Positions 11,016 through 23,800 of a stretch of DNA of 64,000 nucleotides are shown here, piece after piece; within the stretch, counting starts at the first letter, position 1; each line of letters begins with the position of its first letter. The notes beneath the pieces were generated by a model, which did not search any database, was not told the origin of the DNA, and saw only the letters and a program-made list of their open reading frames with translations. The stretch is from Toxoplasma gondii ME49 (lineage: Eukaryota > Apicomplexa > Conoidasida > Eucoccidiorida > Sarcocystidae), in assembly GCF_000006565.2 (NCBI RefSeq), contig NC_031474.1:2019662-2083661 (forward strand). The letters run 5' to 3'. A program made the position numbers and the translations under genes.

Positions 11016-14000
11016 ATGGGGTCATCTCATGCCATTGTCGCGTGTGCTGCCTTGATCGTGTTGTTATCCACCAACGCGAGAGGACTCAGGGTGCGGAAAG
11101 ACAAAGACGTACTGTTGGCAACGAGTTTTCTTTCCCACCATGGAGAATATCAGAATCCCACTGGCACATATAACCTTATCAAGGAGATTCGGAGGGTGGA
11201 AGCGGAAATCGAAGATGAGGTTGAAACACTAAACAGAGACAGAAGGCTGCATCGTGGGCACAACAAATATGCCGGTATGTCATGACGTGCATTGCGAGAT
11301 TCTTAAACTGGGGTCACTGCTCCACCTGATGCTTTGTGAGTCTCCTTTGAGCCAACAAGGGGCACCTCCTGTGGCCCTTTTTGTTATTTTGGTCGGTGGT
11401 ACTTTGAGGGTGTTGCTAGGATCCGTTTTGCTCTCTGTGTTTCCAGGATGCATGTGGTCAAGCAACTGGTACTATGTGCAGCCGACAAACACAGGATCAT
11501 ATTGACAGTTTCCCAACAGCCGTAGGGTCCGTGCAGTGTATTCTACACTGTCTAACGGGAGACCACAGGGAACTAACAGTGTGTCCTGCGTTATTTTGAG
11601 CACACCGTGCGTTCCCTGGCTGCAGATGACGACATCCGACAGGGGCTAAAGGGCGAGCAAGATATGGGCGCTTCAGAAAATATTCCCGTTGCGGAGCTCG
11701 AACCACAGGATTTAGATCGGGAGGCGAAGTATCCTGTGCGGATGTTGATTGTGGACAAGCGTTCTGATGATGATGATGAAGAGACCAAAACCTCGTTTGT
11801 GGAGGTACTGACATTCCGTCGGGGCGCCGTACCCGGTACCCATCGTTTTTTTCTTTAGTTGTACAAAGAAGAATTGGCTGGTAGCGCTTACCACAAGCAC
11901 TGCCGAATATCGCAGTGAACTGACGGATACTATTAGTCTGACGAAATGGTTTTTTTCTGAATCTTACAAGTGGTACACAGGTTATGCCGAAGTGTGCACA
12001 CTAATGTAGGCTTCACATGTAACTCGAACACTAGCTGTCCGTTGGAGTGACTGGGTAATTCACTATTTTTGAGACTATTGGCCTATTGCCTTTCGGAGAT
12101 AACTTCATCGTGACACGGGCGAAGTGTCTGTGGAATGTGTTTTTGCTCCTTGGGGTTGACGGACTTGGGGGACTCTCTTGCCGCCTCGTTTTCAGGAAGA
12201 GAGTGATTTCGCTATCGGTATGTCTGCCACCGTAGTCGTGGCCTTAAGTAGAATGAACCTATTGTCGACAAGTATCAGCCGGAAGACCGTCAGTTGCAGC
12301 TACGCTACGTGATGATCTCAACAATGATTTCCTCCCGTAGATATTTTCATACTGAAGAAAGCCGTTCGCTGCGCGACCGGCAGGAAATTCGCTTGCACTA
12401 TGTCCAGAGCTCTTCGCATGTTTCTTGCTTCTCGTACCGCTGGAATGTGCTCTTCTGACTAGACGGCGCTACATTCGGATCTTGCGCAACGCGTTGTAAA
12501 GGAGCTGAACGGGCATGTGGACGTCCTTAGAGAAAGTGGCGTGGTTTTAGTGGATCTTCCAGCACAAACCACCGACAAACAACTGCAGGAATTGATCGAA
12601 ACCGCCAGGGCACAAGGTATGGACAACAAAAGGTTCCACTGTGTTTCCCAAGCATTGTTTCATCCCATTCTCGTTGCTTCTCGCTATGTGTGAATGGTGA
12701 CTCCCCGCTTAAAAATCACATCGATTTGGAGCGAAAGGAGGAGAAATGTTGATCGCGCACTTACCGCTAAAGCTGTCATCGGCCAATGCACAGTGGTAAT
12801 CCTTGTTTAGCAAATCTCCACAGCATAACAGCGTTTTATGCACATGGAGTTGTACGGCACGTGTTACGAAGTGATGGAGCAAAATCGTACAGGGATTATC
12901 CAAACATATTTGGCAGGAGAGACCGACTGTATGTGTCCCTCACGCTATATGTAATAAAAATGGCGTGGAGTGTACAGACAAGAATTGTTTCGGTGAGTTT
13001 CTCTAAGTCTGGGACTCATAAGGTGTTTGAAGTAGACGACGTTTGAAAGAGGAAGTTCTCCTCTATCACGACTGTCGCGTATTTTCCATTCCTGTGCATC
13101 AGAAATGGGGCACAGCTTTGGTCTGTGTTTGGTCTCATTTGGTAGTGTGCATTTTCAGATGCCTTAGAGGATGAATGAGGCTCCGAGGTGTCTGATCGAT
13201 GAGACAGACGACCTCGGCTAACTGTTAGGCCTCTACACCCGTCTGCAAACCAAATGCTGTTGCACTACCATTCCGTTGTCGTCCCTATGTTTGCAAATGA
13301 AGATACTTCGTTGTGTTCACCGACTGCCATCTGCCTTGTAACTATTTTTCCGTTATCAGGCACCATAGTAGAGCCGGATCACTTGGTTCAAAGTGTCAAT
13401 ACATCGTCGAAAGGATCAAATGACCCACTTCTGGATCGTCTCTGGGGAATGGATGCGTTGAACGTGAAAGAGGCTTGGGACATCATCACTACCGGCGAGC
13501 CTAATATGGTACGTCCGCCAGATTGATGTTCATGTTTATCGGTTCCTAATACTGTCAAATATTAGTTTTCCCTCGTTCTGCTCTTTCTGCAGAGTTGGTG
13601 AGAGTGTGGCAGGAACAGAACGTTGCGACTAACACGGTCCACCGCTGCCATCTCCGAACGCATTAGTATGTGTAGTTCGCGCTTCGCTGTTGTTTTGTGA
13701 CCGCTTTGCTGTATCAAGTGTTGCCAAGCATTGTCATGTCTCATGCCTTCAAGTTCGATCGTGAATATCACAGTCGACTGTCTCTTCTCGTTGTCTCTAC
13801 TGGCAGCTCTAAAATCGGGACAGAGGTTTATTTCAGAGGGGACTTGGCTTCCTTGTACGTCCCTGCGAGTGAAACTAACGAACGTCTGTGCGTGCTCTCA
13901 GGGGGGTCGGAGGCCACTAGTTTGTGTGTTAGATACTGGCATCGATTATAATCATCCAGACTTACGGGACAACATGGAAGTGAACCAGGCAGAGAGGGAC

Positions 14001-16821
14001 GGCACGCTTGGAGTTGACGACGACAATAACGGTGAGGTTGACGACATCTACGGGGCCAACATGCTCAGCAAGGAAAACGACCCTGCGGATGATCACTCTC
14101 ACGGCACTCATGTTGCCGGAACCATCGGTGCTCACGGAAACAACGGTATAGGAGTTGCTGGTGTTGCATGGGCGCCCCGTCTGCTTCCGTGCAAATTCCT
14201 CGCCTATACAGGAAGAGTAAGTGTTTCTCTTTCGACGGGGGAAAGCCAACAATCCATTCCGGGAAACAAACCACGCTTTACACTGCCAGTGCGTATTTTG
14301 TCTCCCAAGCTTGACCGTGTATGTAGGTAAAAGGGTGCTCTCTGGCTTTCAAGAATCTTGGATTATTTCCGACTTTCAAATTACCGAACAGAAAGGTGTG
14401 TTGTGCTGGGTACTGATGCACCGTCTGGACAAGGAACAATGTCAACATAAACTAAAGAGTCCAGGGTCAATTTTATGCCGCTTGCGTATTTGTACGTGCT
14501 TTCGTGATTCGTGCCTGTGTTTGTTTTAGACGTTAACTTCCCGAATAGTATAATTCATAGAGTGTGCCAAGAGATGTATTCCGGAACCACGCCTCTAACA
14601 AAAGAGGGCTTTTCGGCGTTGTGAATCATTTTTTTGAAATGGAATGTGTGTTCCAAGGGATACAGCTCGGATGCAGTCCGCTGCATCGACTACTGCGTCA
14701 AAAGGGGTGCTGATATTGTTAACCATAGCTGGGGAGGTTCATGGCCAAGTGAAGCGCTTCGTGAAGCGGTGGTGCGGACGGCGAACAACGGTCTCATTCA
14801 CATCTTCGCAGCAGGTGAGAGACCAAAACATTTAACTCTTTGTTATGAAACCGTTTCAACGGTTCCCAAAGAACTTCATTCGCTCGGAAACAGTAGCCTT
14901 GGCAACGCGACAGGGATATTGGAGCTTGTCCACAGCCCACCTGCCCCCTACGCCGTCCCGATGGGGGGGATCCCAAGTAGTTTTTATCGATCGTGGTTAG
15001 GCCACACTCGTTAACACAAAGAAGAATATATTCCAGTTTCCTTTCATCTCTTCTGGGAAAAGAGCTACACACGCGCTAGGCTTCGGTTTGCTGATTCGAG
15101 AAGGAAGGATAGTTGCGACGTGTGCGGATGTGAAGTGTGCTGGCTTCCGCTCCCACCACAGAGGTTCCATCCAAGAGAGAGATACAGAGAAACTGTATAT
15201 GTGTAGATACTCACTTCATCAGAATCCGATCTCATCACATTTGGCGGCTGATTTTCCTTCTGTATTCGCAGGAAATGACGGAGTAGATATCGACCAGACG
15301 GCCTTTTATCCAGCCGCATTCTCGACTGAAGCGGACGGGCTGATCACAGTTGCTAATGTGAAAGGAGATCCAGACCATGGAGGGAAACGTATAATTGAAC
15401 TGGATCGTTCTAGTAACTATGGAATACAGCGCGTCCAGGTCGCCTGTCCAGGGATGTGGATTTTATCTACTGTCCCTACCAGCGGTTCTTCGCAAGAGCC
15501 CTATGCGGAGAAGAGCGGGACATCAATGGCTGCTCCCGCTCTCAGCGGTGAGTCTTTATTTGACATGCCCAGCAAGACGGGAACGACATTCGTGTCTTGG
15601 ACGTGCACGAGATTGCAAGACAGTTTCACTGGGCAACCGTCCTCGACTTACCTTCTATTCGTTAGAGGAAATATCTTCTGGCGCACGTTGGCCCAGCAGG
15701 CAGGTCTTCGTATACCTGCAAGTGTGTGTAGCGTATTTTTTGAAGTATGTATATAGAAATCTATCGCATTTAGCACATCTGTAAGTGAACGGCAGCTGTT
15801 CATATATATATATATATATATATATACGCACCTGTATCTAAATCGATGGTGCTCGCTAGCTACAAGGCGTACAGGAGCATTGATGGGTTGACAGATATGG
15901 GTACACGAGAAGGGCCGTTATCTGAGAAGCAGCGGAAATATCGAGTTCGGTCTCCTGCTTTCCCTTCATACCTCGATGGGGCGCCATCGATCAGTGTGCC
16001 GATGATGTTCTTTGTGTGTGACAGGCATCGTTGCTTTAATGCTCGCGGTGAATCCTGGACTGAGTACGCGACAGGTCAGAGAGGGTTTACGACAGTGCTC
16101 CGTCCAGCAGCCCCTTTTGCAAGGCAAAGTAGAATGGGGCAGTATGCCTGATGCTAAACGCTGCGTCGAGTATGCGCTGACAACTCACGCAGAAGGTCGG
16201 CACAAGTCTTTCATAAGGGAACCCTCAACCGAGACTTCGACACCCCCACCTCCTCCACCAGCACAGCCTACACCCCAGCCGCAGCCACATCCTCCTCCTC
16301 AACCCGAGACTCCACCATGCGCGCCTTCACCACCGCCGCCGACCCCACCATGCGCGCCTTCACCATCGCCGCCGACCCCACCCCCGGGGTCACCACACAA
16401 ACCTGAACCGCAGACGCCTGTTTACCCTGAGGTTCCACGATCCACGCGGTCACCGCCGCCGTCGCCTCCCCCAACGGAATCTGCACCCGAAGCTCCTCCT
16501 TCCGATACTCCCTCATGTCGTGTGCCTCCTTGCAGCAGTTCTCCACGAAGCGGCTCTCAACCAAAGCCACCTCAAGATAACACTACTACACCGAAGATGC
16601 CCTCACTCTCCTCTCCACCGACCGAACATTCTACAGCCCAGCCACCTAAACACGAAAATGACGCACGTGAACAGGAGCCACCAACCGACGAGGATGACTT
16701 CTCATCCGTTAAGGGTAAAAAGTTAGGTGCCTACGAATCGGACGGTTCGCCTCGGGCCTCCTCCTGTGCCGGAGCAGGAGTTCTCGGTGTTTTTTTCATG
16801 GTTGTTGGACTGACCGTGTAA
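11016..16821 (+). CDS. SUB1: Subtilisin-like serine protease SUB1, GPI-anchored
   Basis: S8-family protease. TgSUB1 is a secreted microneme protease that trims adhesins at the parasite surface. Exons: 11016-11274, 11626-11804, a tiny exon near 12196-12231, 12463-12616, 13360-13508, 13902-14216, 14658-14814, 15272-15547 and 16025-16821, about 773 residues. The ATG at 11016 opens a signal peptide (hydrophobic AIVACAALIVLL, then NARG). The I9-type prodomain spans exons 1-5 and ends near GTIVEPDHLV. In this model the catalytic residues are Asp about 270 (LDTGID), His about 326 (HGTHVAG), oxyanion Asn about 418 (AAGNDG, split by an intron) and Ser about 501 (GTSMAAP). A proline-rich stalk follows from about 16240. 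The C-terminus ends in a small-residue/hydrophobic segment (SSCAGAGVLGVFFMVVGLTV) typical of GPI signals. The gene name rests on this full architecture. Exon 3 boundaries are uncertain because two splice solutions keep the frame. Confidence 0.9.
15801..15826. repeat. (TA)n microsatellite
   Basis: Pure alternating TA tract in the last intron of SUB1. Confidence 0.9.
16312..16377 (+). repeat. 33-bp in-frame tandem repeat in SUB1 stalk
   Basis: Two 33-bp units (16312-16344 and 16345-16377) encode PPCAPSPPPPT and PPCAPSPSPPT. They sit in the proline-rich linker between protease domain and GPI signal. Each unit adds one Cys, which is unusual for an otherwise unstructured stalk. Confidence 0.85.
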
Positions 16822-19800
16822 CTTTCACCTCAACATAGCTGGAAAAACACACAAACATATTTCTGCGCAGATGGGGAGGCGAAAGACGGCATATGCTGGT
16901 AGATTGGGGCATGAATACTCCTAGCTCCTCGACGCAAAGGTGTGGCAGGAAACGCAGCATTTTTTTTAGAAATGTGCCGTCATTAAATAAGTAGCTTATC
17001 GTCTCCACGAACGTGGGAGTGTTTCCATGACGCCACGTTGTAACATCTTTTTCATTCTTCCCGGTACGTAGTGGTGGCGTTGCTATTTTGACGTGTTTCT
17101 CTTCTAATGTAGTAGATCGATCCTGTATGTCAGTCGCCTACGCGTTAATGCATGCATTTATGCATTCTGCACATATTTTGACCGCAACAGGGAGAAATTG
17201 TTGCGAACAGTTTCGTTTAATCTCGCCACTAGCAGCCATTTGCTGATCACTTGCAGTAGCCTTCACCCCTATCGAGCTTCTGTCTACACGGGATCAGTCT
17301 CCCGTCTGTCCTCAATCTCCCCAAATGTATACCAGTTGCTGCTACTAAAACTTTCGGTATAACATTTGGATTTGTAGATGCGTGGCAGAAGTTGTAGATT
17401 TGTGTTTCCCATCGTAGAATGGCTGTGAATGGTACAGATCCCGTGAAACAGTATGGCTTTTCTTCCGCTGTGAGGCCTTCTCAAGGATTTTTTGTCCGGC
17501 TGTGTGATCTCTTCCGAAAATCGACAGCTGTTGATGTGCTTACTGGCGATGATGTATCACTGTCTAATATTTTTCGAGAGCCACAGTGAGAGGATTCTTT
17601 CCTCACCTGTCTCCTACCTTTGAAGGGCACTGTGTACAGAGTTTGAAGACGGGACAGAGGGTAAAAATTAAGAAATGATGTGGACCCATGCTATGTGTCA
17701 TAGGTAGAAGACGTCTGTCTAGTCATGGTGAAAAAGCGAACGCATCACGCTGAATGCAGTCGGTTAGAAGTTGTTTCCTATGTGCTCCCAGCTGGAGTAA
17801 CAGAGACTCGTGTGCGGGAATACGTGAAAATTGTGGATGTCAGAAAGACTTTTCCCACATTGGCTGGACAATACGTTCGCAACTCTCACTTGAGGTCCTG
17901 CCGTGTAGGTCAAGATATTTCCCTCGCGCATTACGCTCTCGCCCTCGGGTGACAGCCCGTGAGAAATACAAGAGGCAAGTAGCTCAGAGGTTTGAGTTTA
18001 CTTCGTCGATGTTCTCAAGGGTAGCCAGCCATTTTTAATAACGCCCCATGACAGAGCTAAGTGTCAAAAGTAGTCTATTTACTTCTGTTTGCTATTTCCC
18101 TTTCTGACGGGTCCTGCGAGTGACCACCCAGAGTCCCAGCGTTTGGCACCAGAGTATTCTATCTCCACTGCTGACTCCATCGCACCCCACCGGCACATGA
18201 CAAGAGCTCGGATACATGCACAGTTCCTTCAGTTACCAAAGGACGACTACACAGCGGCAGGATAGTGGAAATAGAGAACCCGGGTAGTTGATGCTGACTC
18301 CAAAGCAGGCATTGTATGGTTTTAGGAATAGTCATGTCGGTAAAATTCAAATCCAAGGAAAAAAGCAGTCTGTGGTTGATTAGCCGTTACATAAGTACGC
18401 AGAAGAACGGGTTTCCCTAAGAAATACACGTCGAAATCGTCGACATCATCGATTGTTTTAGTTGACTATACTTGAGGCTCCACGAGGTTGTAGTTCCGTA
18501 GTTCGTGCATTCTGATGAACAGTGTACTTGGTGACTTCACTGGACGAAAGATATACAAGATATACGAGCGGTTCTAGTCATTTTGGTGACACTTTACGCT
18601 TTCGAAAAAGTGTCTTAGGAATCTCGACCTCTCCCACTAGTCTCCATGAGAAGCGTGTTTGTTGCGAAGATCGGAACACTCGAAAAGAGAGCGTACAGAA
18701 CGTTCACTAAGAAATTACAGCCTTTGATTGATTATCACCATGCTGGTCGTCCCGTAAAAAAAATCTGAAACCAGAAAGGTCTCAGGAAAGACGAAGTAGA
18801 ATGAAAGTTTCTCTTCGTTAGGTTTCCGTTCATGACGTGGACGTATATGAACTAAAACCTCTCATGCGCAAGCCTCTTAGTTCGCCCAGCTCCGCCCCGA
18901 CTGAAATCATTCGTTACATCACAAAAAATCGGACAAGCGTATGTTGCGCGAAAACGAATTAGACACACGGCATCCATAGGCCTCATGTTGAAAACAGCCA
19001 CAAAGTCTGCTTGTGTACTATGACAAGACGTTCTCAACTTGTTCTGCGGTATTCCTAATGACTTTTCTGGGAGGCTGTTGCGAACGTACCTTGTGTTTTC
19101 GCTCTCTCAGTGTCCACCGAAAAATATCCGCTCCAGGTGCCGATTTCGCTGGGACCTGAGCTGTCCACAACGGATGCTGCATCCCCAGCAGGGAGGCCGT
19201 TCCAGAGGAGAGCTGTAAAAAGCAGAAGAAACAGAAGAGCCCGCGTATGATGTATATATATTATTATAAAAGTGAGAGTCAAGCTAAAATTCGCATGTAT
19301 TATTGGCATTTAGCCGCTAATATACAATCATCCACACTTCGAGGACAATCAGTCTGGCTTTTGTGCGCCAGAAATACTCCAAAATACGCCTACGCCCTTT
19401 GTGTCTGTACAAATGATGCGCGAACCGGATTTGTATAACACCGATCGAATGAACAGAGACATTATACTACCAAGGATACTGAATATGACTCCAATTATAA
19501 GATACACACAACCAAGTTCTCTATGATTGCTGTACTCCACCACCCACACTGGACTACTTCTTCGTATGAACGCGACTGTGATAAATCATCGCAATTCAAC
19601 AGCATGAAACTTTTGGAACCCCGAGAGTACATTGTCTGCATTCGTTTTTCCTCACCAGGATCGCGTATTGGGTTAACCTGTCGGCAGCCAGTTCCACCCT
19701 TATCAACATTCCGTCAACAGAAACCGTCTCAACAGTTGTACACGGGTAGATTTCAGCAGTGCAGTTTGATCCCTGAATACTCTTTTTTTATAGGGTATTT

Positions 19801-20871
19801 ACGGGGCAAGATTAGAGTCTAGATTATGCTGAGGAAGCAGTTTACGCACGTGCCACTGCATCAGCCCGGCTCTAAGCCCCGTCCCATAAATACCTGAGAA
19901 ACAAGGAGTATTCACGGACGTATTCAAGGCGCGAACCCCGTCTTCGTCTCTGAGATCTGTGACTGCAACTCTTTTTTAAATCTGTGTCTGTACGTGCGAA
20001 CTCTTGAAACAGCGAAGAGATGGAGACAGCCGTGGTCTGTGCTCTTTTTGCTTCCTGAAGAATCGACGTAAAAGGGTCACATGTTCACCTTTTGGGGTCG
20101 AGTGTAGGCCCCTCGAGAGTCGCTTCCGAGCATCGCTGTCTTTGTGTTGTATCGAGCTTGGAGAGTCCTCTGGGACACTGAGGCAAGCGTCGGATCCCCA
20201 GGTCGTGATGCGCTTCATGATCAGGCCACTACCATCCGATAAAAAATCGTGATATCTGTTTGATACGTGACGACCGATGTGCTGGAGACTACTTTATGCT
20301 TTTTACATCTAGTGAGTGTGCACAATTCTCGACTCCACCGGCTGGATCAAGGAAAGCGCCTCTGTTGCCCAGCGCTTGTTCCTGAAAAAGAGTGCTACGT
20401 GCTGTGTCTGACCACTGGACAAGGATCACGCTTCCGATGCTCGGGAAAACAAACAAAAATATGGTTCCCCTCTCACTGGTACACGAGGCTTCTATGGAAG
20501 CTTTCAAAGAGACACATGTGTAGCCGTAAACATGTATATGTGCATATATGTACTGGTTACATTTTCGCCTATCAAATTAACACGAATAACGATATCTCAT
20601 ATTACTGTTGCGATTGTTCATTTAACACATGCATATACATACGTATATATACATGGACAATTCAGGCAGCCGAGCAGAATTCGTTTACAGGATCGTCCGC
20701 TCGACCTTTCCGCTTGAGCATGCGGCTGAAAGAAAACAGAGCTCCCTTGAAAAACCGAATTAACGAAGACATAGCTATGAATGCATGAGTCAGGGAGTCC
20801 TTTTACATGACGCCATCGTGGGACGAACCCATGCATAATGCACATACACGCGAAAACTGCAGGAAAGAAAA
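16822..20871. other. Convergent intergenic region between SUB1 and presenilin
   Basis: About 4 kb lies between two converging genes, so it should hold both 3' UTRs. Nothing with domain similarity was found. A double TGCATGC-like core occurs near 17149-17156. The one coding-like signal is a minus-strand exon at about 19092-19210, listed separately. Confidence 0.4.
19055..19309 (-). CDS. Possible small secreted protein or internal exon
   Basis: On the minus strand an ATG at 19309 opens an 84-residue frame with a long hydrophobic N-terminus (TRALLFLLLFTALLW, then GLPAGDAAS), like a signal peptide with a cleavage site. The same stretch also reads as a classic internal exon. A pyrimidine-rich tract ending in tttttacag lies just before 19210, and a good donor (aag/gtacgt) sits at about 19092; the segment is open in a second frame too. 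The hydrophobic residues may therefore be only the translated polypyrimidine tract of an intron. No partner exons could be fixed. Confidence 0.25.
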   Translation of the reverse strand: MPIIHANFSLTLTFIIIYIHHTRALLFLLLFTALLWNGLPAGDAASVVDSSGPSEIGTWSGYFSVDTERAKTQGTFATASQKSH

Positions 20872-23800
20872 TCAAGCCCTAGTTTGGACTAGGTTTCTGA
20901 TATCGATGGCCACAGGTGAGCCCACGAACAGCTGCAGCGGCCGTCAGAAGAAGGCGTCGACTGAAATGAGATATTCTGCCTGCAAGAAGTCACGCCCAAA
21001 AATGCGTTCAGGAATCCTCGAAAAAAGTCAAAGTTCCTCCAAGACGAAGAACTTGTCAGCGCAGCAAAGGCAGCCGTGGTCGCACAAGACACGAGAAAAG
21101 AGCAACACAGTATATGGCCCCGATTATCTGATGTGTGTATGGCAGTATAGTAAAGCGCCTTCCTAGATGGACTTTAGCACTATCACTGAACCGGGAAAAG
21201 AGAGCTGAAAATGACGTACAGACAAGTCGCTCACAAGCCTAGCAAAATCGGGAAAGAGAAAAACGCCCTTAAATGTAGTGTGCATATACCTGTATATGAG
21301 CGTGCTGGTGCGTATATATATCTATATATATATATATATAGATAGATATATACATATATATATTTATAAATATATATCGTGTATGTGTGTTTCTGTCGGT
21401 GTCAACAAGTGCAGAGAATATGTAGGGAGCGAAGCATATGCACGCATTACCGAATCGGCACACTTACATGTAAACGTCGGTGTTCAGATCTCGACAGGTG
21501 AGTTTCGCGTTCATACCTGGGGCTCGACAAAGTAGAAGACGCCAGTTCCCACTCCTAGGCCGAGGACGATAGAGAGAGGAAGGGCTGGAAGGAAGTGGCA
21601 CGGACCAAAGGTCGTCCCCGCAGCGGTAATGATAAGTCCCTGAAAAATCAGAAGACGATGCCGTCGCAGAAAACACGGCATGTTAGGTTCTGCGCCCTAT
21701 GGCGATGTGCCTGTGAAATGCTGTCAGGTGACTCTGAATGTTCTGTGGGGGGTCAAATACATGTGCGGAGACACTACATTCAGTGGCGGTGATTCCAGAT
21801 CTGTCACGACCACCTGGTCCGAGAGAATCGATACTCTCTCCATGCATTCGCAAGATGCCAACGGTGATAATAGCGCCTTACCACCCACACAGCAACGCTT
21901 CCTGCCAGTCCAGCTGCGAGGCTCCAGCTCGTCAAACTGAGAAGAAAAAAGGCACAGAACTGCGCGTACCGCTGATCCTCTCATCCACCTTAGCGTCAAG
22001 CGGCTGTTAAAGCACCCCGTTGTCAATGGCAATGCATACTCGCAGCCGCGTTACTGAGTGAAGACGGAGATCATCAGACTAGTGGGGGCACTCGTGCGGA
22101 GACCTCGACGGAAATATACAGTAGATCTGTTCAGAGAGGCATACTCACAGCGGTCAGGACGCAGACGCCTCGGGACGGACATAATGAACCGCACACCAGA
22201 ACTTCGTTCCGGTGAAAAGAACTGGAACTCATTTCTTCTTCAACATGCAAACGTGTAACGTGTTCTATCCCTACTCGTCCGCCACTACTAAGGGACGACT
22301 TGGCACTTTCTTCTCTTCTGAGTATACACACTCCGAACAGACCTGTGGCTCACTTGCATGCAAGGAGGGAATAAAAGACGAAATCGCCAAGGCCCAGCAT
22401 GGCTCGTCCACTGCCTCGACCCAGCCTGTGTAGTTGCTGCTTGATGGTCGCAATTTCCATTTCTAAAATCTTCTCCCTCTCTTCAGCTGTCTCAGTTTCA
22501 TTGCTTCGACCCAGCGGATCCCCTGTAGGCCACCCCTCTCGTGTTGCAGCACCTCGACCTTCTTGTGTGTTTGGCCGATGCCTTTCGGATTCACCGCGTG
22601 AGCGAACTCTTCCGTTTACGTCCTCGACTTCTTCCTCTCCACCCCTCATGGTCTCCTGTTCTCCGCCAGCGAAAGAGAGACGCGCCTTGCTTGATTCACG
22701 CCCTTCTCCATCGCACTCGGCATCTTCAGGTGCTCGCTGTTCTGCTCCTCCTCTCCCCACCTCTCGGGGTGTATAGACACCCAACTGTCCGACGCCTGTC
22801 ACGGCCATCCCCTGGACACCAGTGAGTGACCCGCCATTTCCTCGTCTCTCTGTTTCCTCGAGAACTGGCTGTCCCCTGCTTCGTCCGCGGCTTCTAGATG
22901 CCTGGCTGTCGCCACCCGCGGCGGCTGCCTCCGAGATATGCCGCCTCCGGACTTCTGCGTCAAAGCGTGACCGTTCGTCTTGAATGAGAAATCCAGCTGC
23001 CAGTGGCTCCAACTGCAAGTTCTGTTCCTCTGCAAGACAGCTGCGCCTGCTGCCATATTCCGGGAGACGCATACGAATGCGAACCTCACGTCCGTTGACG
23101 CCAGTTCGCGTTTCACCGGCCTCCCCCCGCTGCAGTGGCGAGCCGGGCTCAGCCACTGACCACAGGGATCCAGGTGTCCAGACACCTGAAGGGGTGTCCC
23201 GGGCTGAAGGCGCACCGGGACCGGCCGGTTCAGAAGCCATCCGCGCCGACCTAACGCCCGCATGCGGCAGCACCGGACGAGCGAGAGAGGCTTCGTAGGC
23301 GAGGAGAGGCATTGGTCTGGCGTCAGTAGACCTCAAGCCCTGTAAAATCCATCGAAGTGGTCCCCAGGGCGAGAGCACTGTTTGGAAAAACCGTGAGGCC
23401 AGGAGGGAGAGCGATGCGCAGACAGGCATAACAAGACAGCACAGCCGAGTTAGACGATGCCTGTGGCCCCGCGTTTTGATCGAAACCGATGCGGATCGAC
23501 GGTATAGAAGACTTAAACGTGAATACGCGCTGCAAATGTTAAGAAATGCACAGCTCAGAAACTGATGCTCAACATCTTATCCACCGATCATACGCCAGCG
23601 GGAACAAAAAAGACGCAATCCGCATCCGAAGAGAGCGTAGGAACTCAGTGCGCTACCATCTCCTTGGGGAGACACGCCAGGACAACAGAAACGGCCCTCA
23701 TCTAGGAAAAACGAATCTTCAGCTATTCCGTTACTTTCGTCGTAAGTCCAAGTAGTAAGGCCAGACACGGCATTCTACCTCTACTCATTCGTGGAGAGAA

